From Carnobacterium funditum DSM 5970 (GTDB lineage: Bacteria > Bacillota > Bacilli > Lactobacillales > Carnobacteriaceae), in assembly GCF_000744185.1 (NCBI RefSeq), contig NZ_JQLL01000001.1:1-64000 (forward strand): DNA of 64,000 nt, in the 5' to 3' direction. A model generated the notes under the pieces. That model was not told where the DNA came from and did not search any database. It worked only from the letters and a program-made list of their open reading frames with translations. How positions within the stretch are numbered: position 1 is the first letter of the stretch; every line of letters starts with the position of its first letter. A program made the translations under genes and the position numbers. Of the stretch, positions 33,856 through 44,382 are shown in pieces.

Positions 33856-34383
33856 ATGCAAGAAGCACTTATTCAGATTGTTTTATACACAATAAAGGAA
33901 AACTATCGAGCAGAAAAAGATTTTTATTCAAGCCAATTATCTATTAATCAGGACAATTGGGACCGTTGGAAAAATGGTGAAATTAGCTTGAAACCAAAGG
34001 ATGAACAGGTCATTATCAATTTATTTACGGATTATGAGTGGATGCTAGTCCAAAAAGTCATCAGAAACGCTACTTTTTTTCCTGAAGTAGAAGCTCATCC
34101 AGTTGAAGAATATTTAGGTATTAAATTTCACGTAGCAAAAAAATGGGTAAACAGTGGATCTGCAGAATTAGCTTTTCAGCAGGAAAACGAAAAGGAATCA
34201 AATGAAAAGCACTACAAGAAAAATAGTACTATTCTCAGAATTGATATGAACTATGATTTTTGGAGTTACAAAGATCGAATTGAATTAAGTTTACCTGGCA
34301 TTATTCAACAGCAAATTGAGACTGAAAAACAAGACTTGTTAGAATGGTTTAAAGAAAATATCGAAGACCACTATACGATATAA
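33856..34383 (+). CDS. Conserved hypothetical protein
   Basis: 175 residues, soluble and charged. The N-terminal third (about 20-65) has LSINQDNWDRWKNGEISLKP, reminiscent of a short helix-turn-helix or Cro-like segment, so nucleic acid binding is possible. The rest is acidic and aromatic with no domain that I recognise. The frame is open to a GTG at 33838, but AGGAG at 33843-33847 stands eight bases before ATG 33856. A single gene with its own terminator at 34410. Confidence 0.7.
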   Translation: MQEALIQIVLYTIKENYRAEKDFYSSQLSINQDNWDRWKNGEISLKPKDEQVIINLFTDYEWMLVQKVIRNATFFPEVEAHPVEEYLGIKFHVAKKWVNSGSAELAFQQENEKESNEKHYKKNSTILRIDMNYDFWSYKDRIELSLPGIIQQQIETEKQDLLEWFKENIEDHYTI

Positions 34384-34409
34384 CAAAAAAATAACTAACT
34401 GATTTTATG

Positions 34410-34440
34410 AGGCTGGGGCAAAAAGTCCCAACCTTTTTTT
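34410..34440 (+). terminator. Terminator after the hypothetical gene
   Basis: GGCTGGG pairs with CCCAACC around a GCAAAAAGT loop, followed by seven T. Confidence 0.88.
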
Positions 34441-34618
34441 GCTTATCTGAGTATTTAGTTGTTAAATAATTTTGGCCTATAAATCTGAAGTTAACCAACT
34501 ATTTTTTGTGACGATTTTGTTAATAAGTGTTATTATGGAAGAGAATCAAAATTTCTGAGTTTTAATGAAAAAGAACGGTTTTTAAAATGGGAATAAAAAA
34601 GAATGGGGCATTTATGAA

Positions 34619-35428
34619 ATGAAGCATAAAAAGATTTTGGCAAGTGTATTAATGTTGGGATTAATTAGTGGTTGTGGGATTATGGACCAAGCTTCACTAA
34701 GCGAATCTCAAGAAGCTGCAGAGACTAAGTCAACAACAGTAACGTCTTCTGTTGAACAATTGACGCCTGAAGAAGAGCAACAAATAAAAGAAAAAGAAGA
34801 ACATCAAGCTATGTTGGATGAACTGCCCGGTGTGTCAGTTTCTGATTGGAATTTGCTTTTAGTTAATAATTCTCAACAAATTGATCGTACTCTAGACTTA
34901 CCGTTAACGACTCTACCAAATGGTTATTTGATCGATGAACGGATAAAAGAGGACTATGAGAATTGGTTAGCAAAAGCATCTCAAGCAGGTTATGAAATGG
35001 TATTAGTCTCTAGTTATCGTTCAGTGGATTTGCAACAAAAAAATTATGATAACAGTATACAACGTTACCTCGATCAAAACTATACTCAAGAAGAAGCCGT
35101 TAAAATGACTAAAGATTATATCGCCATCCCAGGAGGCAGCGAACACCATACAGGATTAGCCGTTGATATGGTCGATTCAGATTGGCTAAAAACTGGAAAA
35201 GGCTTAATCCCTGAATACGATACCCAAGATTCACAACAGTGGCTATTAGATAATATGACAGATTACGGCTTCATCTTACGTTTTCCACAAGGTAAAGAGA
35301 AAGAAACGGGTATTCAGTATGAGTCATGGCATTTCCGCTATGTTGGTGTCGAAAATGCTAAGTATATTGAAAAATATAATTTGTCATTTGAAGAATACAT
35401 TCAATTATTAAAAGAAGCTGGAAAATAG
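34619..35428 (+). CDS. VanY-type D-alanyl-D-alanine carboxypeptidase lipoprotein
   Basis: 269 residues. The signal peptide ends at LISGC (Cys19), followed by an acidic linker and the VanY/peptidase M15B domain (about 85-265). Zinc and catalytic motifs are VSSYRS (about 124-129), GSEHHTGLAVDM (about 172-183) and ESWHFRYVG (about 235-243). It trims the terminal D-Ala from wall pentapeptides on the outer face of the membrane. Chromosomal copies of this kind act in wall maturation and do not by themselves imply vancomycin resistance; no vanHAX genes are here. A glucosaminidase gene follows after 43 bases. Confidence 0.9.
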   Translation: MKHKKILASVLMLGLISGCGIMDQASLSESQEAAETKSTTVTSSVEQLTPEEEQQIKEKEEHQAMLDELPGVSVSDWNLLLVNNSQQIDRTLDLPLTTLPNGYLIDERIKEDYENWLAKASQAGYEMVLVSSYRSVDLQQKNYDNSIQRYLDQNYTQEEAVKMTKDYIAIPGGSEHHTGLAVDMVDSDWLKTGKGLIPEYDTQDSQQWLLDNMTDYGFILRFPQGKEKETGIQYESWHFRYVGVENAKYIEKYNLSFEEYIQLLKEAGK

Positions 35429-35471
35429 AAATAATAACAAGTAAATGGACTAAAAAGAAAGGCGTGACAAA

Positions 35472-36128
35472 TTGGTTAAAAAAAAACCTCGAAAAAAATA
35501 TAAATCTTCGAAATATAAAAAGAAAAAACGGGGCATATTTTGTTTATCACCTAGTTATATTTTGGTTAGTTTATTAGCTATTTGTTTAATTTTTTTTAGT
35601 GCAATCACTTTGTTAAGCTCAAATTATACATCAAATAATACTGGAATATTTACCAATAAAAGCAACAATAACGAACAACAATTTATTGTTCAAACAGCTG
35701 AATACGCTAAAAATTTAAAAGAAACATATGGAATTCTCCCAAGTATCAGTATTGCTCAAGCAATCTTAGAATCTGATTGGGGTAGAAGTGAACTATCAGT
35801 AAAAAATAATAACTTTTATGGCATTAAAGGTGATAATCCAAATAAGACAGTTATGATGAATACAAAAGAATTTGTGAATGGAGAATGGATTGAAATAAAA
35901 GCACCTTTTAGAAAATACGATAGTTGGCAAGAGTCAATGGACGAACACGCAAGACTAATCGTATATGGTACAACTTGGAATGCGAATCAATATTCTACTG
36001 TTTTAGCAGCAACTGAGTATAAAGAAGCAGCCTATGCTTTGGAAAAGAGTGGGTACGCAACCGATCCAGACTATCCCGTGAAATTAATTCGTTTAATTGA
36101 ACAATACAACTTGCATCAATACGATTAA
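35472..36128 (+). CDS. Membrane-anchored GH73 N-acetylglucosaminidase
   Basis: 218 residues. A very basic N-terminus (about 1-22, mostly Lys) precedes a membrane anchor (about 29-50), then a GH73/LytG-like domain (about 65-218). It has LPSISIAQAILESDWGRSEL with the catalytic Glu in ILESDWG, NNFYGIKG (about 115-122) and the aromatic FRKYDSWQESMDEHA. It cleaves glycan strands of peptidoglycan. TTG 35472 is the only sensible start, with AAAGG upstream. It lies downstream of the VanY-type gene, so the two may act together in wall turnover. The terminator overlaps its stop codon. Confidence 0.87.
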   Translation: MVKKKPRKKYKSSKYKKKKRGIFCLSPSYILVSLLAICLIFFSAITLLSSNYTSNNTGIFTNKSNNNEQQFIVQTAEYAKNLKETYGILPSISIAQAILESDWGRSELSVKNNNFYGIKGDNPNKTVMMNTKEFVNGEWIEIKAPFRKYDSWQESMDEHARLIVYGTTWNANQYSTVLAATEYKEAAYALEKSGYATDPDYPVKLIRLIEQYNLHQYD

Positions 36129-36147
36129 ATTAATCGTATTGTTTTTT
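36117..36147 (+). terminator. Terminator overlapping the GH73 stop codon
   Basis: Perfect 12-base arms CAATACGATTAA and TTAATCGTATTG around one base, followed by six T. The stop codon TAA (36126-36128) lies in the left arm, so the last codons are part of the hairpin. Confidence 0.85.
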
Positions 36148-36505
36148 CTGAAAAGCTATTAAATGTCTATTATGAGGTTACTTTTCAGTTGTTTTTTTCA
36201 CTCCTATACTGGCTTATTTCTATACTGAGGGGGCCCATTTGAAAAGAAAATTTTAAAACTTGTTTATTTTCGCGAGTATGTGCAACAAGCTAACCGGTAT
36301 GGTCAAATCGGAATCATAGCAAAAAAGAAAAAAGGTTGAAAATAAAATCTATGATTGTTCACTCTAAAATATCGATTCTTGAATAGCGATAAACCTAGTT
36401 CAGTAAAAAATATTAGAACGATTCAGGTTCGATAAATTCTAGCTAACGTTTAAAGATTTAAGTAAAATAACGAGATAGGTTTGAAAACATTAGGAGGTTA
36501 GTTAA
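36148..36505. other. Non-coding spacer before the TIM-barrel gene
   Basis: About 360 AT-rich bases with no gene, RNA or repeat that I can support. AGGAGG at 36491-36496 is the ribosome site of the next gene. Confidence 0.5.
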
Positions 36506-37213
36506 ATGGAAGAATATGTTGGAGAAACGGCTCCCAAAATAACAACAGATTTAAGAAGAGATTATATTGAGGTACCAGAAATTATTCATAAAGTTAGCGG
36601 GATTGTCATAAATGGTAAGCGAATTCGTTCGTTGATTTTTACAACGGATATCGCTATTATTATGAATAACGATGCAGATGCTGTAATAGCCGTTTACCCA
36701 TTCACCCCACATCCAGCTATTGTTAACGGTATCACAACAGCAGCAAGTATGCCTGTTGTTGCAGGAGTAGGTGGTGGTTTAACACACGGACACAGATCCG
36801 CTAATATTGCTTTATTTGCAGAAGCACACGGCTGTATCGGTGTAGTTTTAAATGCGCCAACACCTTTAAGTACAATTAAAGAAGTAAATGAAGTAGTAGA
36901 TGTACCAATTATTTCAACAGTCGTTTCAGAATTTACAGATATACAAGAAAAATTAGATGCAGGAGTGGACATTGTAAATATCAGTGGAGCAGCGAACACA
37001 CCTAACATAGTTAGAGAAATCCGGCGAAATTTTCCAAACCTACCAATCATCGCTACCGGCGGACCAACAATAGAAAGCATAAAAGCAACTATAGAAGCCG
37101 GAGCCAACGCTATTACCTACACTCCACCAAGTAACGGCGAACTATTTAGCAAAAAAATGAAACTATACCGTAAACATGAAAAACAAGATGCTGAGGACTC
37201 TGAACAGTCATGA
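36506..37213 (+). CDS. TIM-barrel protein of unknown function
   Basis: 235 residues, predicted cytoplasmic beta/alpha barrel. Successive strands are visible as DAVIAVYPF, PVVAGVGGG, GCIGVVLNAP, PIISTVV, VDIVNISGA and PIIATGGPT followed by EAGANAITYTPP, a phosphate-binding arrangement like that in HisA/HisF or thiamine-phosphate synthase. Similar Firmicutes proteins are often labelled hydrolase, without proof. The last ten residues (KQDAEDSEQS) are encoded by a hairpin repeat unit, so the original C-terminus was altered. AGGAGG precedes the ATG. A single gene. Confidence 0.75.
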   Translation: MEEYVGETAPKITTDLRRDYIEVPEIIHKVSGIVINGKRIRSLIFTTDIAIIMNNDADAVIAVYPFTPHPAIVNGITTAASMPVVAGVGGGLTHGHRSANIALFAEAHGCIGVVLNAPTPLSTIKEVNEVVDVPIISTVVSEFTDIQEKLDAGVDIVNISGAANTPNIVREIRRNFPNLPIIATGGPTIESIKATIEAGANAITYTPPSNGELFSKKMKLYRKHEKQDAEDSEQS

Positions 37214-37300
37214 AAGAAAAATAGGAAATGACAAAAAGGATACTTCTTATCCTCAAAGTCATTTATCATTTTTCAGAATGACTAGAGTATGCAGCTCGGG
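37185..37300 (+). repeat. Hairpin repeat, locus C (single unit, translated at its start)
   Basis: One diverged unit starting AAGATG (37185) inside the end of the TIM-barrel gene, whose stop TGA is at 37211-37213. Its stem pairs are unlike those elsewhere but still match: ACTCT with AGAGT, AGTCAT with ATGACT, TGAC with GTCA, and GGATA with TATCC. The right end reads GCAGCTCGGG in place of CAGCTCAATTA. A possible second remnant (CCGAAGCGTTCTGCCTAG) lies at 37337-37354. Confidence 0.88.
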
Positions 37301-37400
37301 TACAAGCAGTCTAGTTCTTTGTTCATTTACAAAATCCGAAGCGTTCTGCCTAGCTGGATAAGTAAATACGAATTTGATCCAATTTGAGGAGGAATTGCTA

Positions 37401-39452
37401 GTGAAAGACACAAAACGCAATCAAAAAACCAAACGGCCATTATGGATGATGATTACTGCTATTATTTTGGTTAGTGCATTAATCATTGGTGGAGGAACAG
37501 GGTATTATTTTTGGTCAAAACAAAAAGATGAAAAAGCAGCACAGCAAACGGTCGATTCTTTTATCCATTCTTTAGAAAAACAAGATTATTCAGCGATGAG
37601 TAAATTAGTTTCAGAAAGTACATTAGAAAAAATCGGTTATACTAAAGATGATATGGAAAAACGCTATGAAACAATCTATGGGGGAATTGGTGCTTCTGAT
37701 TTAAGCGTTTCTGATTTAAAAGTCTCATTAAATGAAGAAAAAAAACAATACGATGTTTTATACACAGTACAGATGACTACTTCCTTAGGGAAATTAGATA
37801 AACAATCTTTTGTTACAACTATGACTAAAGAAAAAGATGAGTATAAATTAAATTGGAATACCCAACTTATCTTTCCAGAGTTAGAACCAAATGACAAAAT
37901 CAGTTTAACCACTACAATTGGAGAACGAGGAGATATACTTGCGACTGATGGATCTCCACTAGCAACAGAAGGAAAAGTTTGGGATGCTGGGCTTTACCCT
38001 GAAGCTTTGGGAGATGGAACAGATAAAGATAACAAGCTAAAAGTTATTGGTAATGAATTTGATGTTGCGGTTGAACAATTAGAAAATAAATTATCAGCTG
38101 AATGGGTTTTGCCTGAAAGCTTTGTTCCTTTTAAAATTGTAAAAGATGGAGATACCCCTGAGGTACCTGGGGTCCTTTATCAAGAAAAAACCATTCGAAC
38201 TTACCCATTAAATGAAGCAGCTGCTCACCTAATCGGATATGTTGGAGAAGCGACCGCCGAAGATATTAAAAAAAATCCAACATTACAAGCGGGTGACGTT
38301 ATTGGGAAAGCCGGTTTGGAGGCAACATTTAATGAAAGATTAAACGGCCAAAAAGGCGGAAGAATCGTCATTAATGATGAGACAGATGGATTAAAGAAAG
38401 TACTTCAAGAAACAGAAATTAAAAATGGGGAAGACATTACATTGACAATCAATGCAAAACTTCAAAAAGCTGCATACGAACAGTTAATAGATGAAAATAG
38501 TTCCGCAGTTTTTATGGATCCGAAAGATGGCAGATTATTGTCTTTAGTCAGCACACCTTCTTATGATGCAAACCTAATGACAATGGGCATTAGTACAGAA
38601 GAGTATCAAAAATATACTGATGATGTAAATAACCCTTTTCTTGCTCGTTTTGCAGCCGGATATGCTCCCGGTTCGACCTTTAAGACTATTACAGCAGCAA
38701 TTGGATTAGACTCAGGTATAACAACAACAGATAAAATCCACAAAATTGATGGATTAAAATGGCAAAAAGATTCATCATGGGGAGACCATTTTATCGTGCG
38801 TGTTTCAGATACACCGCAAGTAAATTTAGAGTCAGCTTTAGTCTACTCTGACAATATCTACTTTGCTCAAGAAGCTTTGGAAATGGGGCGAAAAGTTTAT
38901 GAAGAAGGACTATCTCAGTTTATTTTTGGAGAAAAGTTAAACTTACCCATTGCAATGAATCCAGCTCAAATTTCAAATGAAGGAACATTAGCTAAAGAAA
39001 CGTTATTAGCAGATACAGCATACGGACAAGGTCAACTATTGATGAATCCCATTCAACAGGCTGTCTCGTTTTCTGTTTTTGCAAATGAAGGCAAACTGAT
39101 TTATCCCAAATTAACGGCAGACCAAAAGACGACTGAACCTAAAATGGCCGTGACTGCTAAATCAGCGAATATAGTAAAAGATAACTTAATCAAAGTGGTA
39201 GAAAAACCTGAAGGAACAGCACACAGTCTAGCTTCACTAAACAAAAAGAATCTTGCAGCAAAAACAGGAACAGCCGAAACAACAGAATCAAAAGTAGAAG
39301 GTGAAGACGCAGAAACAAATGGCTTCCTACTAACATTTGATGCAGAAAATAACAGTTATCTAATGGTAGCGATGATAGAAGGCAAATCCAGTGGAGACGT
39401 CACAGCAACAATGAAACCCTTATTAGGAAATATCGAAGAACTAATAAAATAA
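37401..39452 (+). CDS. Class B penicillin-binding protein with MecA_N-like domain
   Basis: 683 residues. A membrane anchor (about 17-36) is followed by an NTF2-like MecA_N domain (about 45-160), a dimerisation domain (about 165-350) and a transpeptidase domain (about 365-683). Active-site motifs are STFK (Ser425), SDN (Ser483) and KTG (Lys621). This layout is that of B. subtilis PbpC, enterococcal PBP5 and PBP2a, which are low-affinity D,D-transpeptidases that cross-link wall peptides under beta-lactam stress. Whether this one lowers beta-lactam sensitivity cannot be told. GTG 37401 is chosen because GGAGG is eight bases before it. The stop codon overlaps the first AAGATG of array D. Confidence 0.9.
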   Translation: MKDTKRNQKTKRPLWMMITAIILVSALIIGGGTGYYFWSKQKDEKAAQQTVDSFIHSLEKQDYSAMSKLVSESTLEKIGYTKDDMEKRYETIYGGIGASDLSVSDLKVSLNEEKKQYDVLYTVQMTTSLGKLDKQSFVTTMTKEKDEYKLNWNTQLIFPELEPNDKISLTTTIGERGDILATDGSPLATEGKVWDAGLYPEALGDGTDKDNKLKVIGNEFDVAVEQLENKLSAEWVLPESFVPFKIVKDGDTPEVPGVLYQEKTIRTYPLNEAAAHLIGYVGEATAEDIKKNPTLQAGDVIGKAGLEATFNERLNGQKGGRIVINDETDGLKKVLQETEIKNGEDITLTINAKLQKAAYEQLIDENSSAVFMDPKDGRLLSLVSTPSYDANLMTMGISTEEYQKYTDDVNNPFLARFAAGYAPGSTFKTITAAIGLDSGITTTDKIHKIDGLKWQKDSSWGDHFIVRVSDTPQVNLESALVYSDNIYFAQEALEMGRKVYEEGLSQFIFGEKLNLPIAMNPAQISNEGTLAKETLLADTAYGQGQLLMNPIQQAVSFSVFANEGKLIYPKLTADQKTTEPKMAVTAKSANIVKDNLIKVVEKPEGTAHSLASLNKKNLAAKTGTAETTESKVEGEDAETNGFLLTFDAENNSYLMVAMIEGKSSGDVTATMKPLLGNIEELIK

Positions 39453-39738
39453 GATGCTGAGCGCTCTGTCCAGACATGAAAGAAAAATAGGAAATGTCAA
39501 AGAGGAGGCTTTTTATCCTCAAAGACAGTTATCTTTTTTCCGAATGTCTAGAGCGTAAAGCTCAATTAAAATAAGATGCTGAGCGCTCTGCCCAGACATG
39601 AAAGAAAAATAGGAAATGTCAAAGAGGAGGCTTTTTATCCTCAAAGACAGTTATCTTTTTTCCGAATGTCTAGAGCGTAAAGCTCAATTAAAATAAGATG
39701 CTGAGCGCTCTGTCCAGACATGAAAGAAAAATAGGAAA
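39451..39738 (+). repeat. Hairpin repeat array, locus D (2 full units and 1 partial)
   Basis: Units start at 39451 and 39573 (122 bp each) with a cut third at 39695. The first AAGATG overlaps the stop codon TAA of the PBP gene (39450-39452). Stem pairs are CGCTCT with AGAGCG, AGACAT with ATGTCT and TGTC with GACA. The joint between units is AATTAAAAT, ending with the same AAAAT found at the gene end, and unlike the joints at other loci. Confidence 0.94.
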
Positions 39739-39856
39739 TAGTGTTTAAAATGCATTTTATGAAATAAGAAATTAAAAGTAAGTTGCTATGAGGTTTAAAT
39801 TGTGGTATGTTTTGCCTAATCGAAAAACGTAACTATTAAAAAGGAGATCACGATTT

Positions 39857-41182
39857 ATGAATCCAGACCCCGACAGTCAGTCGATGTTAGGACAAATTTT
39901 ACTTATTATTGTTCTAACAGCTATCAACGCATTTTTTGCTTCAGCAGAAATGGCATTTGTATCTTTAAACCAAAGCAAAGTAAGAGAGAAAGCTGCCCAA
40001 GGTGATAAAAAATCAGCTGCAGTATTAAAATTATTGGCTAATTCAGATAACTTTCTTGCAACAATTCAGGTAGTCATTACACTAGCAGGATTTATTTCGA
40101 GTGCCTCAGCCGCAACAAGTTTTGCCTCACGTCTGGAACCTTTTTTAATTAGTATTCCAGGTGGGAAACAACTGGCAATCGTAGTGGTAACAGTAATTTT
40201 ATCTTATATTACGCTTGTTTTTGGCGAGTTGTATCCTAAACAAGTTGCTTTACAAAAAGCAGAAGAAGTTGCTCGCTTTACAGCTGGACCCATTAGAATA
40301 GCACAAATGGTTTTCACGCCTTTTGTAAAATTACTCTCGTTATCAACGGATTTATTGAAACGAATGACACCAATAGATTTTTCTAAAAAAGAAGAAAAAA
40401 TGACACGGGATGAATTTCGTTCTTATTTAGAAAATAGCCAAGCAAAAGGAGCTATTGATGTGGAACAATTTACCATGTTAAAAGGTGTTTTATCAATGGA
40501 TACGAAAATGGCGAGAGAGATTATGGTACCTCGAACAGATACCTATATGATTGACTATGAGGATGGGAATGAAGAAAATATTCCATTGTTATTAGACTGC
40601 AGATTTTCACGTGTACCCGTTTATATGTCAGATAAAGATAATATTATTGGCATTGTTCATGTAAAAAATTTGTTGAAGGCTTCAAGAAAAACTAATTTAG
40701 ACGATGTTGAAATTAAAGAATTATTGAATCCTCCATTATATGTGCCTGAAACTATTTTTATGGATGATTTATTATATGAACTAAAACGTACCCGAAACCA
40801 AATGGCTATTTTGAATGACGAATATGGTGGAGTGGTCGGAATAGCAACTTTAGAAGATTTACTAGAAGAGATTGTTGGGGACATTGATGATGAATATGAT
40901 GAAACCTATAGCATGATTGAACCTATAAATGAAAATCGCTACCTAGTAGATGGTTCAACACCGCTTTCTAAATTCAATGAATTTTTTAATACAAATATAG
41001 AATCAAATGATGTTGACTCTATAGCCGGCTTTTTCATTATGGAATATGGAAGTATTCCTCATCATGGAGAAGAAGCTTTAGTGGAGTATGCAGACTATAT
41101 CTTTACTTCTAATAAAATAGAAGGTTCAAGATTGGTAAACATATATGTTGATACTGTTCAACATGAAACAACGAATGATTAA
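39857..41182 (+). CDS. CNNM/CBS domain protein (hemolysin family, CorC_HlyC domain)
   Basis: 441 residues. A four-helix DUF21/CNNM membrane domain (about 1-190) is followed by a CBS pair (about 205-340, with DNIIGIVHVKN and ILNDEYGGVVGIATLEDLLE) and a C-terminal CorC_HlyC domain (about 355-435, with YLVDGSTPLSKFNEFF). The family includes magnesium or other divalent cation exporters and is often wrongly called hemolysin. AAGGAG precedes the ATG. A single gene with its own terminator. Confidence 0.9.
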   Translation: MNPDPDSQSMLGQILLIIVLTAINAFFASAEMAFVSLNQSKVREKAAQGDKKSAAVLKLLANSDNFLATIQVVITLAGFISSASAATSFASRLEPFLISIPGGKQLAIVVVTVILSYITLVFGELYPKQVALQKAEEVARFTAGPIRIAQMVFTPFVKLLSLSTDLLKRMTPIDFSKKEEKMTRDEFRSYLENSQAKGAIDVEQFTMLKGVLSMDTKMAREIMVPRTDTYMIDYEDGNEENIPLLLDCRFSRVPVYMSDKDNIIGIVHVKNLLKASRKTNLDDVEIKELLNPPLYVPETIFMDDLLYELKRTRNQMAILNDEYGGVVGIATLEDLLEEIVGDIDDEYDETYSMIEPINENRYLVDGSTPLSKFNEFFNTNIESNDVDSIAGFFIMEYGSIPHHGEEALVEYADYIFTSNKIEGSRLVNIYVDTVQHETTND

Positions 41183-41226
41183 ACCAGCATAATTAGTTTA
41201 GAAGGTTGTTAAACTATAGTAGATAT

Positions 41227-41267
41227 ACTCGAAAAGAACGGTTTCTTATTCTTTTCGAGTGTTTTTT
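41227..41267 (+). terminator. Terminator after the CNNM/CBS gene
   Basis: ACTCGAAAAGAA pairs with TTCTTTTCGAGT around a nine-base loop, followed by G and six T. Confidence 0.92.
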
Positions 41268-41299
41268 GTAAAAGGCGAACGAAAAAAGGATTTAGTTAA

Positions 41300-42205
<906 letters not shown>

Positions 42206-42206
42206 A

Positions 42207-43532
42207 ATGTTAACAAACTCAAAAGCAGCAGCTTTAGGATTACAACATGTATTAGCTATGTACGCGGGAGCTATCTTGGTCCCTTTATTGATTGGTGGAG
42301 CTATTGGGTTCAACTCAGAACAAATGACGTATCTTGTATCAATCGATATTTTTATGTGTGGAGTCGCTACGTTATTGCAATTGTTTGTTAACCGCTATTT
42401 TGGAATTGGCTTGCCTGTAGTATTAGGTTGTGCTATGCAAGCTGTTTCTCCCTTAATTTTAATTGGAACAACAAAAAGTATTGGGGCTATGTACGGATCA
42501 ATCATAGCTTCAGGTATTTTTATTTTACTAATTGCTGGTCTGTTTTCAAAAATCAAACGATTTTTCCCACCGGTTGTAACGGGAACTGTTATCACTGTTA
42601 TTGGTCTGACACTTATACCAGTTGGGATTGAGAAGATGGGCGGTGGCATGAAAAGCGCAGCTGATTTTGGTTCTAGCAAGTATTTATTTCTAGCTTTCTT
42701 AACAGTGGCTATTATTTTAGGCATCCAATTGTTTGCTAAAGGCTTTATTCATTCATTAGCTATTATTATTGGTTTAATTATTGGAACAGTTGTTGGGTCA
42801 TTTATGGGACTTGTTAGTTTAGCGCCTGTAACAGAAGCTACTTGGTTTCATGTTCCGCAACCTTTTTATTTTGGAGCACCTATTTTTGAGTGGTCCTCTA
42901 TTCTAACAATGATTTTGATTTCAATTGTTAGTATGGTTGAATCTACAGGGGTATATTTTGCTCTTGGGGAAGTAACCGGCCAAACAATTGAAGAAGAACA
43001 ATTGAAAAAAGGGTATCGTGCAGAAGGATTGGCTATTATTTTAGGTGGTATTTTTAATACCTTCCCTTACACGGCTTTTTCACAAAATGTTGGCTTAGTT
43101 CAAATGTCGGGAATCCGGACACGCAAACCCATTTATTTTGCAGCAGGATTTTTAATGGTATTAGGACTAGTACCCAAAATTGGGGCATTTGCGACGATCA
43201 TTCCTGAACCTGTTTTAGGTGGGGCAATGATGATCTTGTTTGGAATGGTTGCTACTCAAGGAATTAAAATACTTAGTCGAGTTGACTTAAACCAAGACGG
43301 CAACTTAATGATTGTAGCTTTATCTCTTGGACTTGGTTTAGGAGTAACCGTTGTTCCAGAGCTATTTGCGAAATTACCAGCAGCTGTTCAAACCTTTACA
43401 GGAAACGGCATAGTTGTAACGAGTATCACAGCGATTGGTTTAAACATTCTTTCTCATCACGGACGCAAAAAAAAGAGCGCTGAAACAATGACAAAAGAAG
43501 AAGCACTGACAGATTTACCGGAGACCATTTAA
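42207..43532 (+). CDS. pbuX: Xanthine permease
   Basis: 441 residues with about 12-14 helices of the nucleobase:cation symporter-2 family. It has GLQHVLAMYAGAILVPLLIG at the N-terminus, GCAMQAVSPLI, and the family motif QNVGLVQMSGIRTR (about 290-303), with the Glu-containing MVESTGVYFALGEVTG before it. It imports xanthine by proton symport for Xpt. It is in the same riboswitch-controlled operon as xpt, as in B. subtilis. Confidence 0.93.
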   Translation: MLTNSKAAALGLQHVLAMYAGAILVPLLIGGAIGFNSEQMTYLVSIDIFMCGVATLLQLFVNRYFGIGLPVVLGCAMQAVSPLILIGTTKSIGAMYGSIIASGIFILLIAGLFSKIKRFFPPVVTGTVITVIGLTLIPVGIEKMGGGMKSAADFGSSKYLFLAFLTVAIILGIQLFAKGFIHSLAIIIGLIIGTVVGSFMGLVSLAPVTEATWFHVPQPFYFGAPIFEWSSILTMILISIVSMVESTGVYFALGEVTGQTIEEEQLKKGYRAEGLAIILGGIFNTFPYTAFSQNVGLVQMSGIRTRKPIYFAAGFLMVLGLVPKIGAFATIIPEPVLGGAMMILFGMVATQGIKILSRVDLNQDGNLMIVALSLGLGLGVTVVPELFAKLPAAVQTFTGNGIVVTSITAIGLNILSHHGRKKKSAETMTKEEALTDLPETI

Positions 43533-43565
43533 CCGATTTTGGTGCTAACAATAAGATTTTTATAC

Positions 43566-43609
43566 AAAAAAAGCCTCAGCCCAAGTAACAATTAGGTTGC
43601 GGTTTTTTT
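43566..43609 (+). terminator. Probable terminator after pbuX
   Basis: AAAAAAGCC and CAGCCC can pair, with mismatches, with GGTTGC and GGTTTTTTT. The T run is strong and the stem imperfect. Confidence 0.6.
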
Positions 43610-43720
43610 AGCAAAAAAAATTAAAAAAACCAATCATTTTTACTTGCTATTTTATAAATATTTGATAGGCTTATAAGGAAATAAATAATCATATTAATAA
43701 CAGATCGGGGATTTTAATAA

Positions 43721-44278
43721 ATGGATACAAGTTTACAGTTTTTAGGCCTTATTTTCATAATCAATTTAGCATATGTAGCATTGAATACGATTCGATTTAT
43801 GTTGACGATGAAAGGTTATCGAATGGTTGCTCCATTCGTTTCGATGGTTGAAGTCACCATTTATGTAGTAGGGTTAGGATTGGTCCTCGATCGTTTGGAT
43901 AATTTTTGGAATATTGCGGCTTATGCACTCGGTTATGGTGTCGGGATTGCTGTTGGGATTCAAATCGAAGAATACTTGGCGCTTGGACACATCATGGTAA
44001 CGGCAATTGTTCCTGATATAAAAAGTGGAATCGCTGAAAATTTACGAGAATTGGGCTATGGCGTAACAACCAGTTATGCGCTTGGCAAGGAAGGCGATCG
44101 GTTAGTTTTAGAAATACTGACTACTCGTAAATCAGAACGGAAACTATACAAACAAATAAGTGAAATAGAATCTAAAGCATTTGTTATTTCTTATGAACCA
44201 AAGTATATAAGCGGTGGTTTTTGGACAAAGAAAGTTAAAAAGAGAAGACATGCATTAAAACAGCGCGGAGAACTATAA
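43721..44278 (+). CDS. UPF0316/DUF2179 membrane protein (YebE-like)
   Basis: 185 residues. Three membrane helices (about 5-25, 35-56, 65-82) precede a cytoplasmic DUF2179 domain (about 95-170), with GYGVGIAVGIQIEEYLALGH at the junction. The function is unknown; DUF2179 domains are thought to bind ligands. In many Firmicutes this gene stands just before the purine operon (purE or purK), and here it precedes purK. It ends in a basic tail (KKVKKRRHALKQRG). Confidence 0.85.
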   Translation: MDTSLQFLGLIFIINLAYVALNTIRFMLTMKGYRMVAPFVSMVEVTIYVVGLGLVLDRLDNFWNIAAYALGYGVGIAVGIQIEEYLALGHIMVTAIVPDIKSGIAENLRELGYGVTTSYALGKEGDRLVLEILTTRKSERKLYKQISEIESKAFVISYEPKYISGGFWTKKVKKRRHALKQRGEL

Positions 44279-44382
44279 AAAAATAAGCAGCCATTCGGTT
44301 ATAATTCATGACAGTTTTTGAGTTAACTGATAAACTAGTAAAAATAAGAAAAAAATAAATGAACTAGAAAGTAGTGAGACCG

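Noticed and set aside
34619-35428. Vancomycin resistance locus
   Set aside because: Only a VanY-type carboxypeptidase is present; vanH, the ligase, vanX and vanRS are absent, and such lipoproteins are common in wall maturation.
37176-37361. 61-codon + frame after the TIM-barrel gene
   Set aside because: It overlaps the repeat unit in another frame and has no ribosome site or recognisable domain.
39857-41182. Hemolysin virulence factor
   Set aside because: The CNNM-CBS-CorC layout is that of a cation transport protein; the hemolysin name is historical.
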